DNA of 64,000 nt from Salinimonas chungwhensis DSM 16280. GTDB lineage: Bacteria > Pseudomonadota > Gammaproteobacteria > Enterobacterales > Alteromonadaceae. Numbering within the stretch: position 1 is the stretch's first letter; each line of letters starts with the position of its first letter. The position numbers and the translations under genes are program-made. Where the stretch lies: contig NZ_KB899385.1 of NCBI RefSeq assembly GCF_000378185.1, positions 81,077 to 145,076 on the forward strand, written 5' to 3'. Shown here piece after piece: positions 7,715 through 16,057 of the stretch. The notes below the pieces were generated by a model. The model was not told the DNA's origin. It saw only the letters and a list, made by a program, of their open reading frames with translations, and ran no database searches.

Positions 7715-9448
7715 CTAAAAATCCATGACTGCCTGTGGCTGAGTCATCGTCTGTTTCTGACTGGCCAATAATAAATGTGCTGTATACTCTTCTTTTGAAA
7801 TTGACGCCCCCGTACAGATATGTTCAAAAGATTTGCCATACGTCGTACTAAGAGCGTTATATACTTGGGCACGTTGTGTCTCTGCATGTAACCGTGGGAT
7901 CGAACCTTTGCGAAGCTTCAAAAGGCCACATTCCAACATGGCTTTGATAATCGTAGTTGGACACTTACCTTTACCCCAGTGTCCCATGTTGAGTGAATCC
8001 GGGAACCACTCTTCTACAAAGCTCATGGCCATCCCGCACTCGCTTCTGATTTCAGCACTATTTGCTTCCTCGAATGGCACCAGGTCAATTTCCGTCCCCA
8101 GCTTCGCTACTCGGTGAAGTCGGCCAGTGACGACGCTATGGCGGTCATCTTCATGCAAGCCTGTGCACTCATGGAGTGATACATAGCCATTGATGTCGAA
8201 GTATCTGTATTCAGGTAACTTGGCTGGTTCAGCATATTGAGTATTAGGTATTGGATAACGCAATCCATCAGTATGAACTTCATGCCAAATACGAATCGCC
8301 TCTCCTGCGAGCTGCTCACCACCCTCTCGTGCCCAGTGATATTGAATCATCAATAACTCTTTGTAGCCTATTAGCTGGAACCGGTGAGCCTCATATCCAT
8401 ACCGATCGTAAAATGCTTCTTCTTCAAGTGCATCAATGGTAAGGACGTAACGAAGCAGATCTTGTCTGTATGCAAGAGAATACTGATTGTAGCCAACCTT
8501 CACGAAGCCACCAGCTTTAAGCTCACGGCCCATCATGGAGCGCGAATATTGGTAGTCATAAAGAGTATTAACCATAAATTCACGAAGTTTGACCATTGGA
8601 GCCATATACCCGTATGTCTCCTGGCTTGTATCTATCTGAGCCTGCAAGCTTTTGTCATTTTCGACCATGGCGCACAACATACAGCCAAATCGTGCCCCAC
8701 AGGCCTTGTCTGTTTGCTTATTAGTACCTGCGAAAAGATCGCAAGTACCAGAGTTGCCTGCAGCATAGTGCTTTCTAAGCCCTTTAGCATGGTCTTCTAT
8801 AAAAGACTCGATATCGTCTTGCTCGATTGCGTTGGCCAGCGACCATACATCCGTAAGACTCCAGTCTTTGATTGGAGCAATCGTAAAGCCCATATCTGTA
8901 CGCACAACACTATCTGCAGTCTCACCGCGCTTTTCTATATTGGCTGCCCGGATAACAGACTCTTGGCTGCGAGTACCGCTGGCGGAAACAACCTTTTCAG
9001 TCTGGTGCGTTGCCTTAACCTCTCTCAAAAAGCGCTTCATTGGCTCAATTTTCCAATCTATGGTGCAATCACGTCCATTGTTGCTCGTCATAGGTGTTCT
9101 GAGCAGCTTTCCACGTCCCAAATACTCAACCATCGGTAGGTTAGATAGTGAGGGGGTGATCTCTTTGGTATAAATTGGAAGTCCATGTTCACGACCGAAC
9201 CTGGTCGCAGCATCGTGTACATCAAGGATAAAGTTATGAAGTTCAAAGTTGTCTATCGTGGTGTTGGTTGTCACGATATATAGTGGACCTGCCATAGGGT
9301 TTTCTTTGATAGCCTGCTTGAGCCCTTCAACAGCGCAGTGCGCTACACAAATGCTGTCTTTGCCTGATAAACCTACAGTGACTACCCAGTTATTTGAGAA
9401 AAGATTGGTAAATGTATCAACGGTTCGATTGAGTTTTGACAGCTGCAT
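7715..9448 (-). CDS. DndC-like phosphoadenosine phosphosulfate reductase family protein
   Basis: 577 residues. The N-terminal PP-loop reads LSGKDS, close to the SGGKDS of the PAPS reductase/ATP-pyrophosphatase fold but one Gly shorter. It is followed by CTIDWKIEP, GTRSQES and a CGARFGCMLC cysteine cluster with DKSL, the arrangement seen in DndC, which activates sulfur for DNA phosphorothioation. About 300 further residues follow without an assignable domain. No dndB, dndD, dndE or iscS/dndA partner is in this window, so the reaction is unproven. AAAGGG precedes the ATG. The csrA homologue lies upstream in the same direction, 153 bp away, so co-transcription is possible. Confidence 0.8.
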   Translation of the reverse strand: MQLSKLNRTVDTFTNLFSNNWVVTVGLSGKDSICVAHCAVEGLKQAIKENPMAGPLYIVTTNTTIDNFELHNFILDVHDAATRFGREHGLPIYTKEITPSLSNLPMVEYLGRGKLLRTPMTSNNGRDCTIDWKIEPMKRFLREVKATHQTEKVVSASGTRSQESVIRAANIEKRGETADSVVRTDMGFTIAPIKDWSLTDVWSLANAIEQDDIESFIEDHAKGLRKHYAAGNSGTCDLFAGTNKQTDKACGARFGCMLCAMVENDKSLQAQIDTSQETYGYMAPMVKLREFMVNTLYDYQYSRSMMGRELKAGGFVKVGYNQYSLAYRQDLLRYVLTIDALEEEAFYDRYGYEAHRFQLIGYKELLMIQYHWAREGGEQLAGEAIRIWHEVHTDGLRYPIPNTQYAEPAKLPEYRYFDINGYVSLHECTGLHEDDRHSVVTGRLHRVAKLGTEIDLVPFEEANSAEIRSECGMAMSFVEEWFPDSLNMGHWGKGKCPTTIIKAMLECGLLKLRKGSIPRLHAETQRAQVYNALSTTYGKSFEHICTGASISKEEYTAHLLLASQKQTMTQPQAVMDF

Positions 9449-9601
9449 GATTTTAACCCTTTGAATAATATAGGGTTAATGTGTCACGTGAGGCGGCGAT
9501 GGCAACTCAGAGGGCAGCTAACCTCTGGAACCAAAATAAAAAACGTTTAGTTCATATAGATGATAAGGTGGTCGAAAAGCCGGGCTGTTGGGTCCCACTA
9601 G

Positions 9602-9781
9602 TTATTGAGCAGAAGATTTCTCATTCTGAATTTTCTCATAGATCTCTTCACGATGGACATCTACATGTTGGGGAGCAGAAATACCTATTCTAACTTGGTT
9701 CCCTTTTATACCAAGCACTGTAATTGTTTTGTCATCATCAATTCTTAGTGATTCACCCGCCCGGCGTGTCAAAATTAGCAT
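9602..9781 (-). CDS. csrA: CsrA/RsmA carbon storage regulator homologue
   Basis: 59 residues, read directly from the minus strand. It begins [12 protein letters not shown] and contains [18 protein letters not shown] and [11 protein letters not shown], the full set of CsrA landmarks, including the Arg of VHREEIY that contacts RNA. CsrA dimers bind GGA motifs in mRNA leaders and alter translation or stability. The length matches chromosomal CsrA (about 61). A good ribosome site (AAAGGA) precedes the ATG. A copy of the ATAAATCGGG motif sits 97 bp upstream. The sequence between carries a TTGACT that could be a -35 element. Confidence 0.93.
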   Translation of the reverse strand: MLILTRRAGESLRIDDDKTITVLGIKGNQVRIGISAPQHVDVHREEIYEKIQNEKSSAQ

Positions 9782-9878
9782 TGAAAGTCCTTTATATATT
9801 TAAGATTGGTGGTAAGCGCCAGCGATAGCAGGCGCTTAAGTTAAAATACGGGAGTCTAAGTCAAGTGTGAAACAGATT

Positions 9879-9888
9879 CCCGATTTAT
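9879..9888 (-). promoter_or_regulatory. ATAAATCGGG motif, copy 1 (toward csrA)
   Basis: Perfect 10-mer on the minus strand in the context CGATAAATCGGGAAT, between the stop of the 9892-10326 gene and csrA, 97 bp before the csrA start. One of six identical copies in this window, all in the same relation to a downstream gene. Confidence 0.6.
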
Positions 9889-9891
9889 CGA

Positions 9892-10326
9892 CTATTTGGT
9901 TATTATCCGAGACTTTTTCATAGCGCAGATGAAATGAAGTTGTACATCACCTTTTTTAAATGTTGTTGAGTCTAATGGTGCTGTGTCTGGGCGTTGAAGT
10001 AGGAATGCATTTGCAGATGTAACGCTGTCAAAAACCCCTGCTATTTGAAAATAACCTCCATAGGTATACATATACATGTCAGCAAAAGGGAGTGAGTTAG
10101 ACGACAAATTTTCAAGGTCATATTTATTTAACCCTGAATATAAATCTGCCATCAGCTGAATCTCTGGAAAACCAGGCAAGGTTGATACCGCTATTTTGTC
10201 CTTATTCTTAAACAGGATAGCATGACCTACTTCATTAAAGGCCAAGTGGGTTATCCGGTGCAACTTGCTCATAGATTTTACATAGAGAACGTGACGGTTT
10301 TCGGTGGTTAGCTTTAGATAATTCAT
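9892..10326 (-). CDS. hypothetical protein
   Basis: 144 residues with a very strong ribosome site (GGAGGTAAC) before the ATG. No signal peptide or membrane segment is visible; aromatic-rich Tyr/Phe segments lie near the middle. No recognised motif. It is one of a series of leftward unknown genes between csrA and parA, each with its own ribosome site. Confidence 0.55.
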   Translation of the reverse strand: MNYLKLTTENRHVLYVKSMSKLHRITHLAFNEVGHAILFKNKDKIAVSTLPGFPEIQLMADLYSGLNKYDLENLSSNSLPFADMYMYTYGGYFQIAGVFDSVTSANAFLLQRPDTAPLDSTTFKKGDVQLHFICAMKKSRIITK

Positions 10327-10465
10327 GTTACCTCCAATATTTCAATGGAAGTAATGTTGCAGCTGGTGGATATCGTGCAATTTATACGGAATGTCGATGC
10401 CTAACATCGAACTTTATGGTCATAGGAGCAGCACTTCAGCATTATTTAATACTACTCCCCCACTC

Positions 10466-10924
10466 TCAATGATGTGTGGCGCCACCTGCTGACAAGTTAT
10501 AAGTATGGTAACCGCTAAACTGTTTGCCCAAAGATATATGAGTAAATACTTCTCTTAACCTTTCTAGCACAATCAACCAATCATGCTGACCGGCCACTAT
10601 GAAAGTTTCCTTACCTGAGAAATATTGAATATTAATTCCTATAGCCAGTTCGTTTTCAATCTCTGAAAGTATTGAATCCCGATTGCATACAGCGCGGTCA
10701 AATAAATATCTTTTAAATTCACTTTTTGTTGCTACGCGAGTTAAGATTTCTTCTATGTCTCTGCTGGTTATGCTGTCACACAGAGACTGTGTAGGTAATC
10801 TGATGCAGGTAGAGACTTCAAAACAAGGGGTATCATTAGTACCCTGCCCCATAGCACTACTATCTACTTTACAGGTAGATCTATCACTAATGATATTCAA
10901 TCGATCCACAAATTTTTCTTCCAT
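10466..10924 (-). CDS. hypothetical protein
   Basis: 152 residues, start supported by AGGAGAACAG directly upstream. The central part (about residues 55-100) is predicted helical and charged; five cysteines are spread through the protein without a clear zinc pattern. No family recognised. It reads away from the palindrome array at 11037-11178, which lies immediately upstream. Confidence 0.5.
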   Translation of the reverse strand: MEEKFVDRLNIISDRSTCKVDSSAMGQGTNDTPCFEVSTCIRLPTQSLCDSITSRDIEEILTRVATKSEFKRYLFDRAVCNRDSILSEIENELAIGINIQYFSGKETFIVAGQHDWLIVLERLREVFTHISLGKQFSGYHTYNLSAGGATHH

Positions 10925-11036
10925 TCGCTGTTCTCCTAAAGTAAGAACTTATAAAGTGAAGAAGTTGGTAGACAAGGCAAAACCTGAGGAAGATGAACAA
11001 TGGTGAGACTGAATATTTGGAATGTTGAAGTAGAAA

Positions 11037-11178
11037 TTTCAACGGTTGAAAATGTGCTTCTTGGAAAGTTTCAACGGTTGAAAATGTGCTTCTTAGGAAG
11101 TTTCAACAGTTGAAAATATGCTTCTTGAGAAGTTTCAACGGTTGAAAATGCCCTTTTTGGGAGTTTCAACGGTTGAAA
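11037..11178. repeat. array of five phased palindromes, candidate parS centromere
   Basis: Five copies of the palindrome TTTCAACGGTTGAAA at 11037, 11069, 11101 (centre base A), 11133 and 11164, spaced 32, 32, 32 and 31 bp. The intervening sequence is also alike (TGTGCTTCTTGG). The spacing is three helical turns, so all sites face one side of the DNA. Three more single copies lie nearer parA at 12653, 13347 and 14205. The position next to parA-parB and the tandem form resemble sopC of F, so I infer ParB binding sites. The gene-free stretch 10925-11424 holds nothing else I can name. Confidence 0.75.
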
Positions 11179-11424
11179 AATGAAATGTTTAAGGTGTTAG
11201 AGGCCTGCGGCTAACAAGGTTATATCTTTTAAAATATCTCAGTTGCTTGTGAACGGCTCCACAATCAGCAAGTCCGAAGCCAATCCATCAAGTCTCTCTT
11301 AAAGTTTGATAAAGGTTCTTTCGAACCAAGCTTTTTCGTATAGATACTGCGCAACATAGGTTAGGTATTTCCTTTCCGTGTCAGCAAATACAGTCTCCTG
11401 GATAAACTGGGTATCCGTTGGATG

Positions 11425-11676
11425 CTAATTAAAAACTGCTACGTTTAGTAACGATGTTTGATTGTGTGTATCGTTGAGCTGGTCTATAAGTTGCTGAACT
11501 CCCCTAATATTGAATTGTTCATTAGGGGAATACAGAGCCTGATAAGTAAGAGGGTTAAGGATACATCGAGCTTGAATTGTCTGCTGAATATGATTGGCAA
11601 TACAGACATGGTGACCCATTATATATCCGCAAAAAGTCTGTTCAGATAATTCATCCAATTGTTTCTTTAGATCCAA
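11425..11676 (-). CDS. possible hypothetical protein
   Basis: 83 codons beginning with TTG right after an in-frame stop, with no ribosome site. The composition (Gln- and Leu-rich, helical start) looks protein-like, but the lack of a convincing start means this may be a remnant or a non-coding frame. It fits the leftward orientation of its neighbours. Overlapping plus-strand frames here are weaker. Confidence 0.3.
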   Translation of the reverse strand: MDLKKQLDELSEQTFCGYIMGHHVCIANHIQQTIQARCILNPLTYQALYSPNEQFNIRGVQQLIDQLNDTHNQTSLLNVAVFN

Positions 11677-11917
11677 TCATTGACTGGAAACGTTGTTCGA
11701 GCAATCTCTGGTATCAAAAAAAGCCAAGTTGCTGTGATATATGTCTACACGCCTTAGATTTTCCGCAACCTTCGAAACCAGCGATTGAGAGATATTTTCT
11801 AATTGTTTTGGGGTAATTAGTCATTAAGCAGGTCCATGGTTAAGCTGGTGGTTCTAATGTGCATTTAGTATGACTTTTACCTATGAAGCTGAAGCGTTAG
11901 TGAGTCATCAGCACCAT

Positions 11918-12202
11918 TCATTTTTTAAACTTAATATACTTGTAGCCAAATTCTCTCGCTCTAATAAATGCTGGCCTCAACAAGTCTGGTACACCAGAAT
12001 AATTTGTAGCCATGCTGACAATAAGCTCATAAATATGGTCCACACCATTGTTTAAATTTGCATAGCTTGATACTTCACTTATAAAACGCCACTCTTCGAA
12101 TGCTTCAGTTTCGTTGTGTTTACCGAGAATATGCTGCATATCGATAGTTAAGATCTCACCATAGGTAGCTCCCGGCAACACGCTATCCATTTTACAATTC
12201 AT
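11918..12202 (-). CDS. hypothetical protein
   Basis: 94 residues with a strong ribosome site (AGAAAGGAGAACC) before the ATG. Soluble; ends in a basic tail (YKYIKFKK). No recognised domain. It follows the 12246-12509 gene by 43 bp and could be co-transcribed with it. Confidence 0.55.
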   Translation of the reverse strand: MNCKMDSVLPGATYGEILTIDMQHILGKHNETEAFEEWRFISEVSSYANLNNGVDHIYELIVSMATNYSGVPDLLRPAFIRAREFGYKYIKFKK

Positions 12203-12245
12203 GAAGGTTCTCCTTTCTGAGTATGAGACAAACTAAGTCAATACT

Positions 12246-12509
12246 TTACTGACGTGTAACCTTAATGACTTTAATGACTTTTGGTATTTCGCCATTTGTT
12301 ATTATAAAAAGAGTTTCAATCGAGCACTTCACCTTGAGTTTTGTTGAGCGAGACTTTATTTGACTAGAAAATTTTTTAATCGATTGACGGTAGCTACCGT
12401 CGTCGTCAGCTACTGGTAAGAAAACCCCATAGTTGCCCGGTTCGCCCCTTAATACCTCAAGCAAAGATTTTGATTCAAAAGAAATATGTTTTAGCGTTGA
12501 CTTTTTCAT
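12246..12509 (-). CDS. hypothetical basic protein
   Basis: 87 residues, strongly basic (many Lys) with no hydrophobic segment. A purine-rich GAGAG lies about seven bases before the ATG. The basic charge would allow nucleic acid binding, but no motif supports this. Upstream is one of the isolated palindromes. Confidence 0.5.
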   Translation of the reverse strand: MKKSTLKHISFESKSLLEVLRGEPGNYGVFLPVADDDGSYRQSIKKFSSQIKSRSTKLKVKCSIETLFIITNGEIPKVIKVIKVTRQ

Positions 12510-12652
12510 TCGTACTCTCAGTTAGTTGGATTCTAGGTCAACGTATTGAGTTAAAGGCTTAAGTCGAATTTGAGGGAACCGCCCGTTTGAAGGAGAGAGG
12601 AGGGTCTTCTAACTTATGGATAAAGCTAAATCTAGCGTTTGCTGCCGTATAT

Positions 12653-12667
12653 TTTCAACGGTTGAAA
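12653..12667. repeat. isolated copy of the par palindrome
   Basis: TTTCAACGGTTGAAA, extended to a perfect 17-bp palindrome by flanking T and A. It lies between two leftward genes, about 1.5 kb from the array and 2.1 kb before parA. Confidence 0.7.
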
Positions 12668-12732
12668 AAGTAAGGAGTGTTGTCAAGCTGGGACGTCTAA
12701 AGTGGAGTAGGGCAAACAAGTTTGCCCCGCTA

Positions 12733-13143
12733 TTAGCAGCGTATCTCAAAGCGACCGTTAGCTACTTCTAAAAGAGGAACCGTTATACCTGATGCTAATA
12801 TTGAAGCATTTTTGACGGGTACACTTTCTACCATATCACCATCAGGTTCATCACATATCCTTTGCTTACACTCGCAATGTGATTGAGCCCACATAAGACC
12901 CTCTTGAGGATCATTAAATAAACACTTAATCAACGAAGCTACCTTGTTAATATCGTCTGTAAGTTCTATCCCCAAAAATGTTCCGTTGATGTGATATAGA
13001 TAGTTTTTACTTTCTACAACGAAATAAAGGCTGCTTATTTGATCACCAAAACCTGAATTCCTGATTCTGATTTGACCGCAGTTTAGTTTCACATCTAATT
13101 TTTGTTTGGAAACCTGGAATCTCATAGGGCCTTTTAAAAACAT
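12733..13143 (-). CDS. hypothetical protein
   Basis: 136 residues from the ATG at 13143. A second ATG six codons in (MRFQVSKQK) has the better ribosome site (AAAGG) and may be the true start. A Cys-Glu-Cys-Lys-Gln-Arg-Ile-Cys stretch near residue 93 could be a small metal site or disulfide region. No signal peptide. Family unknown. Confidence 0.5.
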   Translation of the reverse strand: MFLKGPMRFQVSKQKLDVKLNCGQIRIRNSGFGDQISSLYFVVESKNYLYHINGTFLGIELTDDINKVASLIKCLFNDPQEGLMWAQSHCECKQRICDEPDGDMVESVPVKNASILASGITVPLLEVANGRFEIRC

Positions 13144-13346
13144 AACTTAACTCTTACCAATTAACCTCCATCAAGAATAAGCGGTTGATAACGCTAGTTA
13201 TATAGACTGTATAGACTATTGCATCATCTACGCTGCAAAGAAGTGCAATATCACACCTTTGCACTGCTAACAGAAAGAACTTTTCTTCATACTTATATCA
13301 GACCCAGACTAACAGTGTAGTTGCCAAATCAGTTTAATATTCAAAT

Positions 13347-13361
13347 TTTCAACCGTTGAAA
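13347..13361. repeat. isolated copy of the par palindrome
   Basis: TTTCAACCGTTGAAA in the 298-bp stretch between the divergent 12733-13143 and 13466-14203 genes. The rest of that stretch is AT-rich with no gene. Confidence 0.7.
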
Positions 13362-13465
13362 AAGTTTGCAGTGAATTGGTTCTCTTAAATTGGACACAAC
13401 ATTAATCTCGGTCACAGTTCAACTGAAGTTATAACCCTTGAATGAAAAGAATATATAGGTGGGCT

Positions 13466-14203
13466 ATGAATAAAACTATTAAGTTATTGATTGTGTTGGG
13501 TGTGTACTTGAACGCTAGCGGTGTACAAGCATTTGGAAATGAGTTTTTAGATTTCGGTTTTTATCAAATGGGATACAGTTGTGAACATAAGGGTTTCAAT
13601 TGGATTCAGTATGAAACTGTCCCTGATACTGGCGAACTAAAGCGTTACAAAGGATTCCATCGTGAGGATAAGCTACCTGAACACTGCAGGAAGAAGAGTA
13701 CCTCAACATTCAAGCGCCCGGCCGGAACCACGCAGTATCACCGCGGTCACGGTGTGCATAGTAATCTTTGGGACCATAGCGTAAAAATGATGCGCGCAAC
13801 CAATACCATGGCAAATGTTGTCCCTCATGAAGCGTATCAAAATGTTCATGGACTTTGGCGATATACAGAGAAACTTACTGAGTGTTATAGAGATTTAGGA
13901 ACTGTAAATGTTTGGCTGGGTAACGTATGGGGAAATGATGAGACAAACGATCATTTCGTATTAAGCCATGGAGTCACTACGCCTGATTTCCTTTGGAAAG
14001 TATTAGTTAGAAGTGATGGAGAGATTAATGCCTGGATTATCCCTAACAATAGACAAGCAACTCAATACAATGCAGCCAGATATGAGGTTTCTGTGCAGAA
14101 AATACTAGATACAGTTAACTATCAAGTGCCTGGTCTTGATGGTCTAGCAAGTCACAAAGTCTCTAAAACGTGGTGGCTTCCAAAAGGATGCTCGCTAAGA
14201 TAA
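13466..14203 (+). CDS. exported non-specific DNA/RNA endonuclease (NucA/EndA type)
   Basis: 245 residues from the ATG at 13466, chosen because AGGTGG precedes it and it places a clean signal peptide (MNKTIKLLIVLG, cleavage near VQA) at the N-terminus; an ATG eight codons upstream lacks a ribosome site. The motif HRGHGVHSN is the DRGH active site of the Endonuclease_NS family with Asp changed to His, and the downstream NTMANVVPH with QN supplies the metal-binding Asn region. The catalytic His is present, so activity is plausible. It would act in the periplasm or medium, degrading DNA or RNA. A par palindrome follows two bases after the stop. Confidence 0.78.
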   Translation: MNKTIKLLIVLGVYLNASGVQAFGNEFLDFGFYQMGYSCEHKGFNWIQYETVPDTGELKRYKGFHREDKLPEHCRKKSTSTFKRPAGTTQYHRGHGVHSNLWDHSVKMMRATNTMANVVPHEAYQNVHGLWRYTEKLTECYRDLGTVNVWLGNVWGNDETNDHFVLSHGVTTPDFLWKVLVRSDGEINAWIIPNNRQATQYNAARYEVSVQKILDTVNYQVPGLDGLASHKVSKTWWLPKGCSLR

Positions 14204-14204
14204 T

Positions 14205-14219
14205 TTTCAACGGTTGAAA
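14205..14219. repeat. isolated copy of the par palindrome
   Basis: TTTCAACGGTTGAAA directly after the nuclease stop codon, 564 bp before parA. It is the copy nearest to parA. Confidence 0.7.
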
Positions 14220-14343
14220 AAGTCATAGTCATGATTTCAATATGCTATGACTCTATCACCACAAGAGTCCAATAGGTTGAGCTGTAAGTTTTAATCAAAA
14301 GCGCGATCGAACGCTTGGAACTTTCCTTTTAAAATTTTACGAA

Positions 14344-14574
14344 CTAATCAGCAGTTAAATTAAACGTATCAACAAAACCCGGTTCTATCCGGTAATGTGA
14401 AGACTCGACTACTTCGCCATTTAGCAACTTTTCTAAATCAGACTCACTAAGTTCAAAGTGTTGGGTTGCTCTTATTCTAAGCTCTTGTTCAGTAATCTGT
14501 TGCTCACCGCTATGTGAGTGTAAATCACTAACACGATAGTAATCGGGTACAAGTCTCAAAATTTCACTAGCCAT
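14344..14574 (-). CDS. small hypothetical protein
   Basis: 76 residues, acidic, with a strong ribosome site (GCGAGGAGCC). A helical segment near residues 28-50 is followed by a SESDLEKLLNGE stretch. Divergent from parA across about 208 bp. Function unknown. Confidence 0.55.
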   Translation of the reverse strand: MASEILRLVPDYYRVSDLHSHSGEQQITEQELRIRATQHFELSESDLEKLLNGEVVESSHYRIEPGFVDTFNLTAD

Positions 14575-14782
14575 AATGGCTCCTCGCTATTCAGTGACCC
14601 CGATAGTACCAGAGTAAATTACAATTGCAAAAACGGAGTAACCTGCCTCTAGGCCAAGCCAGTAAAGCCAACATGATTTTTGTGGCAATATTCCAATAAA
14701 TTGAATAATATTGTTGAAGGTGATTTTTTTCGGATATTAATTCGATAGGTTCATGCTCAGTCAAACTTTTAAGGAATAGGAA

Positions 14783-16048
14783 ATGTCAGACATCATTGGG
14801 GAATTAAGAGTACTTGGGGCAAGGCTCCAGGAGGATAGTGAGACACGATTAAAAACTATTCAGGAAGAAAACGTCGATCAAGATATTGATACCGTTGTTA
14901 AGAACCATAGTCTGTCGTTAAGTGAATTAAGTAGGGCACTGGGCCTGCAAACCAATGTACTGAAATCATTTGTGAACGATGCTATTGAAAAAGGCCTTAT
15001 ACCTCCCGTTCTGCAAGCAGCGAATAAACGGCATTTATTTACGTTAGAGCACTGCCATATGATTACTGATCTATTGCACAGCTCCGGCGAAGTTAAAATG
15101 AAGAAAAAGCTATGGCGAGATGAGCATGAAGGTTTAGCTTCAATCATGGTTGCATCTCTCAAGGGAGGAACAGGAAAAACTCAGACTGCAACATCACTCG
15201 CTGTAGGGCTGTCACTCAATGTGTCTGAAGCAAAGAGAGTATTGCTAGTAGACCTAGATCCGCAAGGTTCACAACGGAATATAATGCAAATCGATGAAAA
15301 TGACGAATTGATGCTAACAGCTGTAGACTTAATGCTTGGTGATAAAGAACCTGATAGTGATTATCAAAGTCTTATCAATGCCGGACACAGTCACGAAGAA
15401 ATAGTTAAAGCTTCACTTTTTGATACGCATATTCCGAATTTAAAACTGCTGCCTGCGCACCCTTCAGATGAACGCTTCAACGCATTTGCTTGGCAGGAAA
15501 TCATTGATGGCTCTAAGCAGGGTGGGGCGGATGTCACTGAGTTACTTAAACAAAAAGTTATTGATGTAGTTAAAGATGATTTTGATATTGTAATTTTTGA
15601 TTCAGCTCCAAGCATAAACCCGTTAGTTTGGTCAGGCTATGAGTCTTGTAATTTCGTGATTGTTCCTTGTGCCACACGAAGCCTGGACTGGTCTGCTGTT
15701 AAGGAGTATTTAATAGATCTCCCTGATAAATTCGAACAACTTCCGTCTGAAGGAAAGCAGATAAAAGGTGTTCACGTTGTAGCAACAATGTTTGAAGATG
15801 ATAAGCCGGCCAGTGATGACGTGCTGATGAGAATGAAGCGTCACGTTGGCGACAAAATGTTCAACACCACAATTCCCAAATCTAACGCTTTCGAAGTGGC
15901 TGTTAGCATCCATCGTACCCCCCTTGATATTAGAAAATCCGAAAAACTGGTTTCAACACGGCAGTTGGATAAATCTACCATGGCAATCAACAGCTTTGTG
16001 CGAGAGGTAAAGCTTCGACTGACCAGCCATTTTGCAAAAACTAAGTAA
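14783..16048 (+). CDS. parA: ParA type Ia plasmid partition ATPase
   Basis: 421 residues. The N-terminal 100 residues hold a helix-turn-helix-like region (around residues 43-70), typical of P1 ParA and F SopA, which repress their own promoter. The deviant Walker A KGGTGKT lies at residues 127-133, with VDLDPQGSQ near 166 and FDSAPS near 275. In this family ATP-dependent DNA binding and ParB-stimulated hydrolysis move plasmid copies apart. AGGAATAGG precedes the ATG. parB follows after 9 bp. Length is in the normal range for the family (about 400). Confidence 0.93.
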   Translation: MSDIIGELRVLGARLQEDSETRLKTIQEENVDQDIDTVVKNHSLSLSELSRALGLQTNVLKSFVNDAIEKGLIPPVLQAANKRHLFTLEHCHMITDLLHSSGEVKMKKKLWRDEHEGLASIMVASLKGGTGKTQTATSLAVGLSLNVSEAKRVLLVDLDPQGSQRNIMQIDENDELMLTAVDLMLGDKEPDSDYQSLINAGHSHEEIVKASLFDTHIPNLKLLPAHPSDERFNAFAWQEIIDGSKQGGADVTELLKQKVIDVVKDDFDIVIFDSAPSINPLVWSGYESCNFVIVPCATRSLDWSAVKEYLIDLPDKFEQLPSEGKQIKGVHVVATMFEDDKPASDDVLMRMKRHVGDKMFNTTIPKSNAFEVAVSIHRTPLDIRKSEKLVSTRQLDKSTMAINSFVREVKLRLTSHFAKTK

Positions 16049-16057
16049 GGTATAGGT

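Noticed and set aside
7697..7717. Inverted repeat AGTCAGC/GCTGACT at the end of the DndC-like gene
   Set aside because: On the coding strand the T-run precedes the hairpin and none follows it, so it does not qualify as a terminator.
8384..9139. 251-codon plus-strand frame opposite the DndC-like gene
   Set aside because: It is the antisense shadow of a recognised protein family and has no ribosome site.
9481..9693. 70-codon plus-strand frame
   Set aside because: It overlaps csrA on the opposite strand, has no family likeness, and the csrA frame is unmistakable.
11037..11178. CRISPR-like array of short repeats with regular spacing
   Set aside because: The stretches between the palindromes are themselves alike, there are no cas genes, and single copies occur outside the array. 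A protein-binding array fits better.
11458..11816. Plus-strand frames of 63 and 79 codons
   Set aside because: No ribosome sites and no protein-like pattern; they run against the direction of all neighbours.
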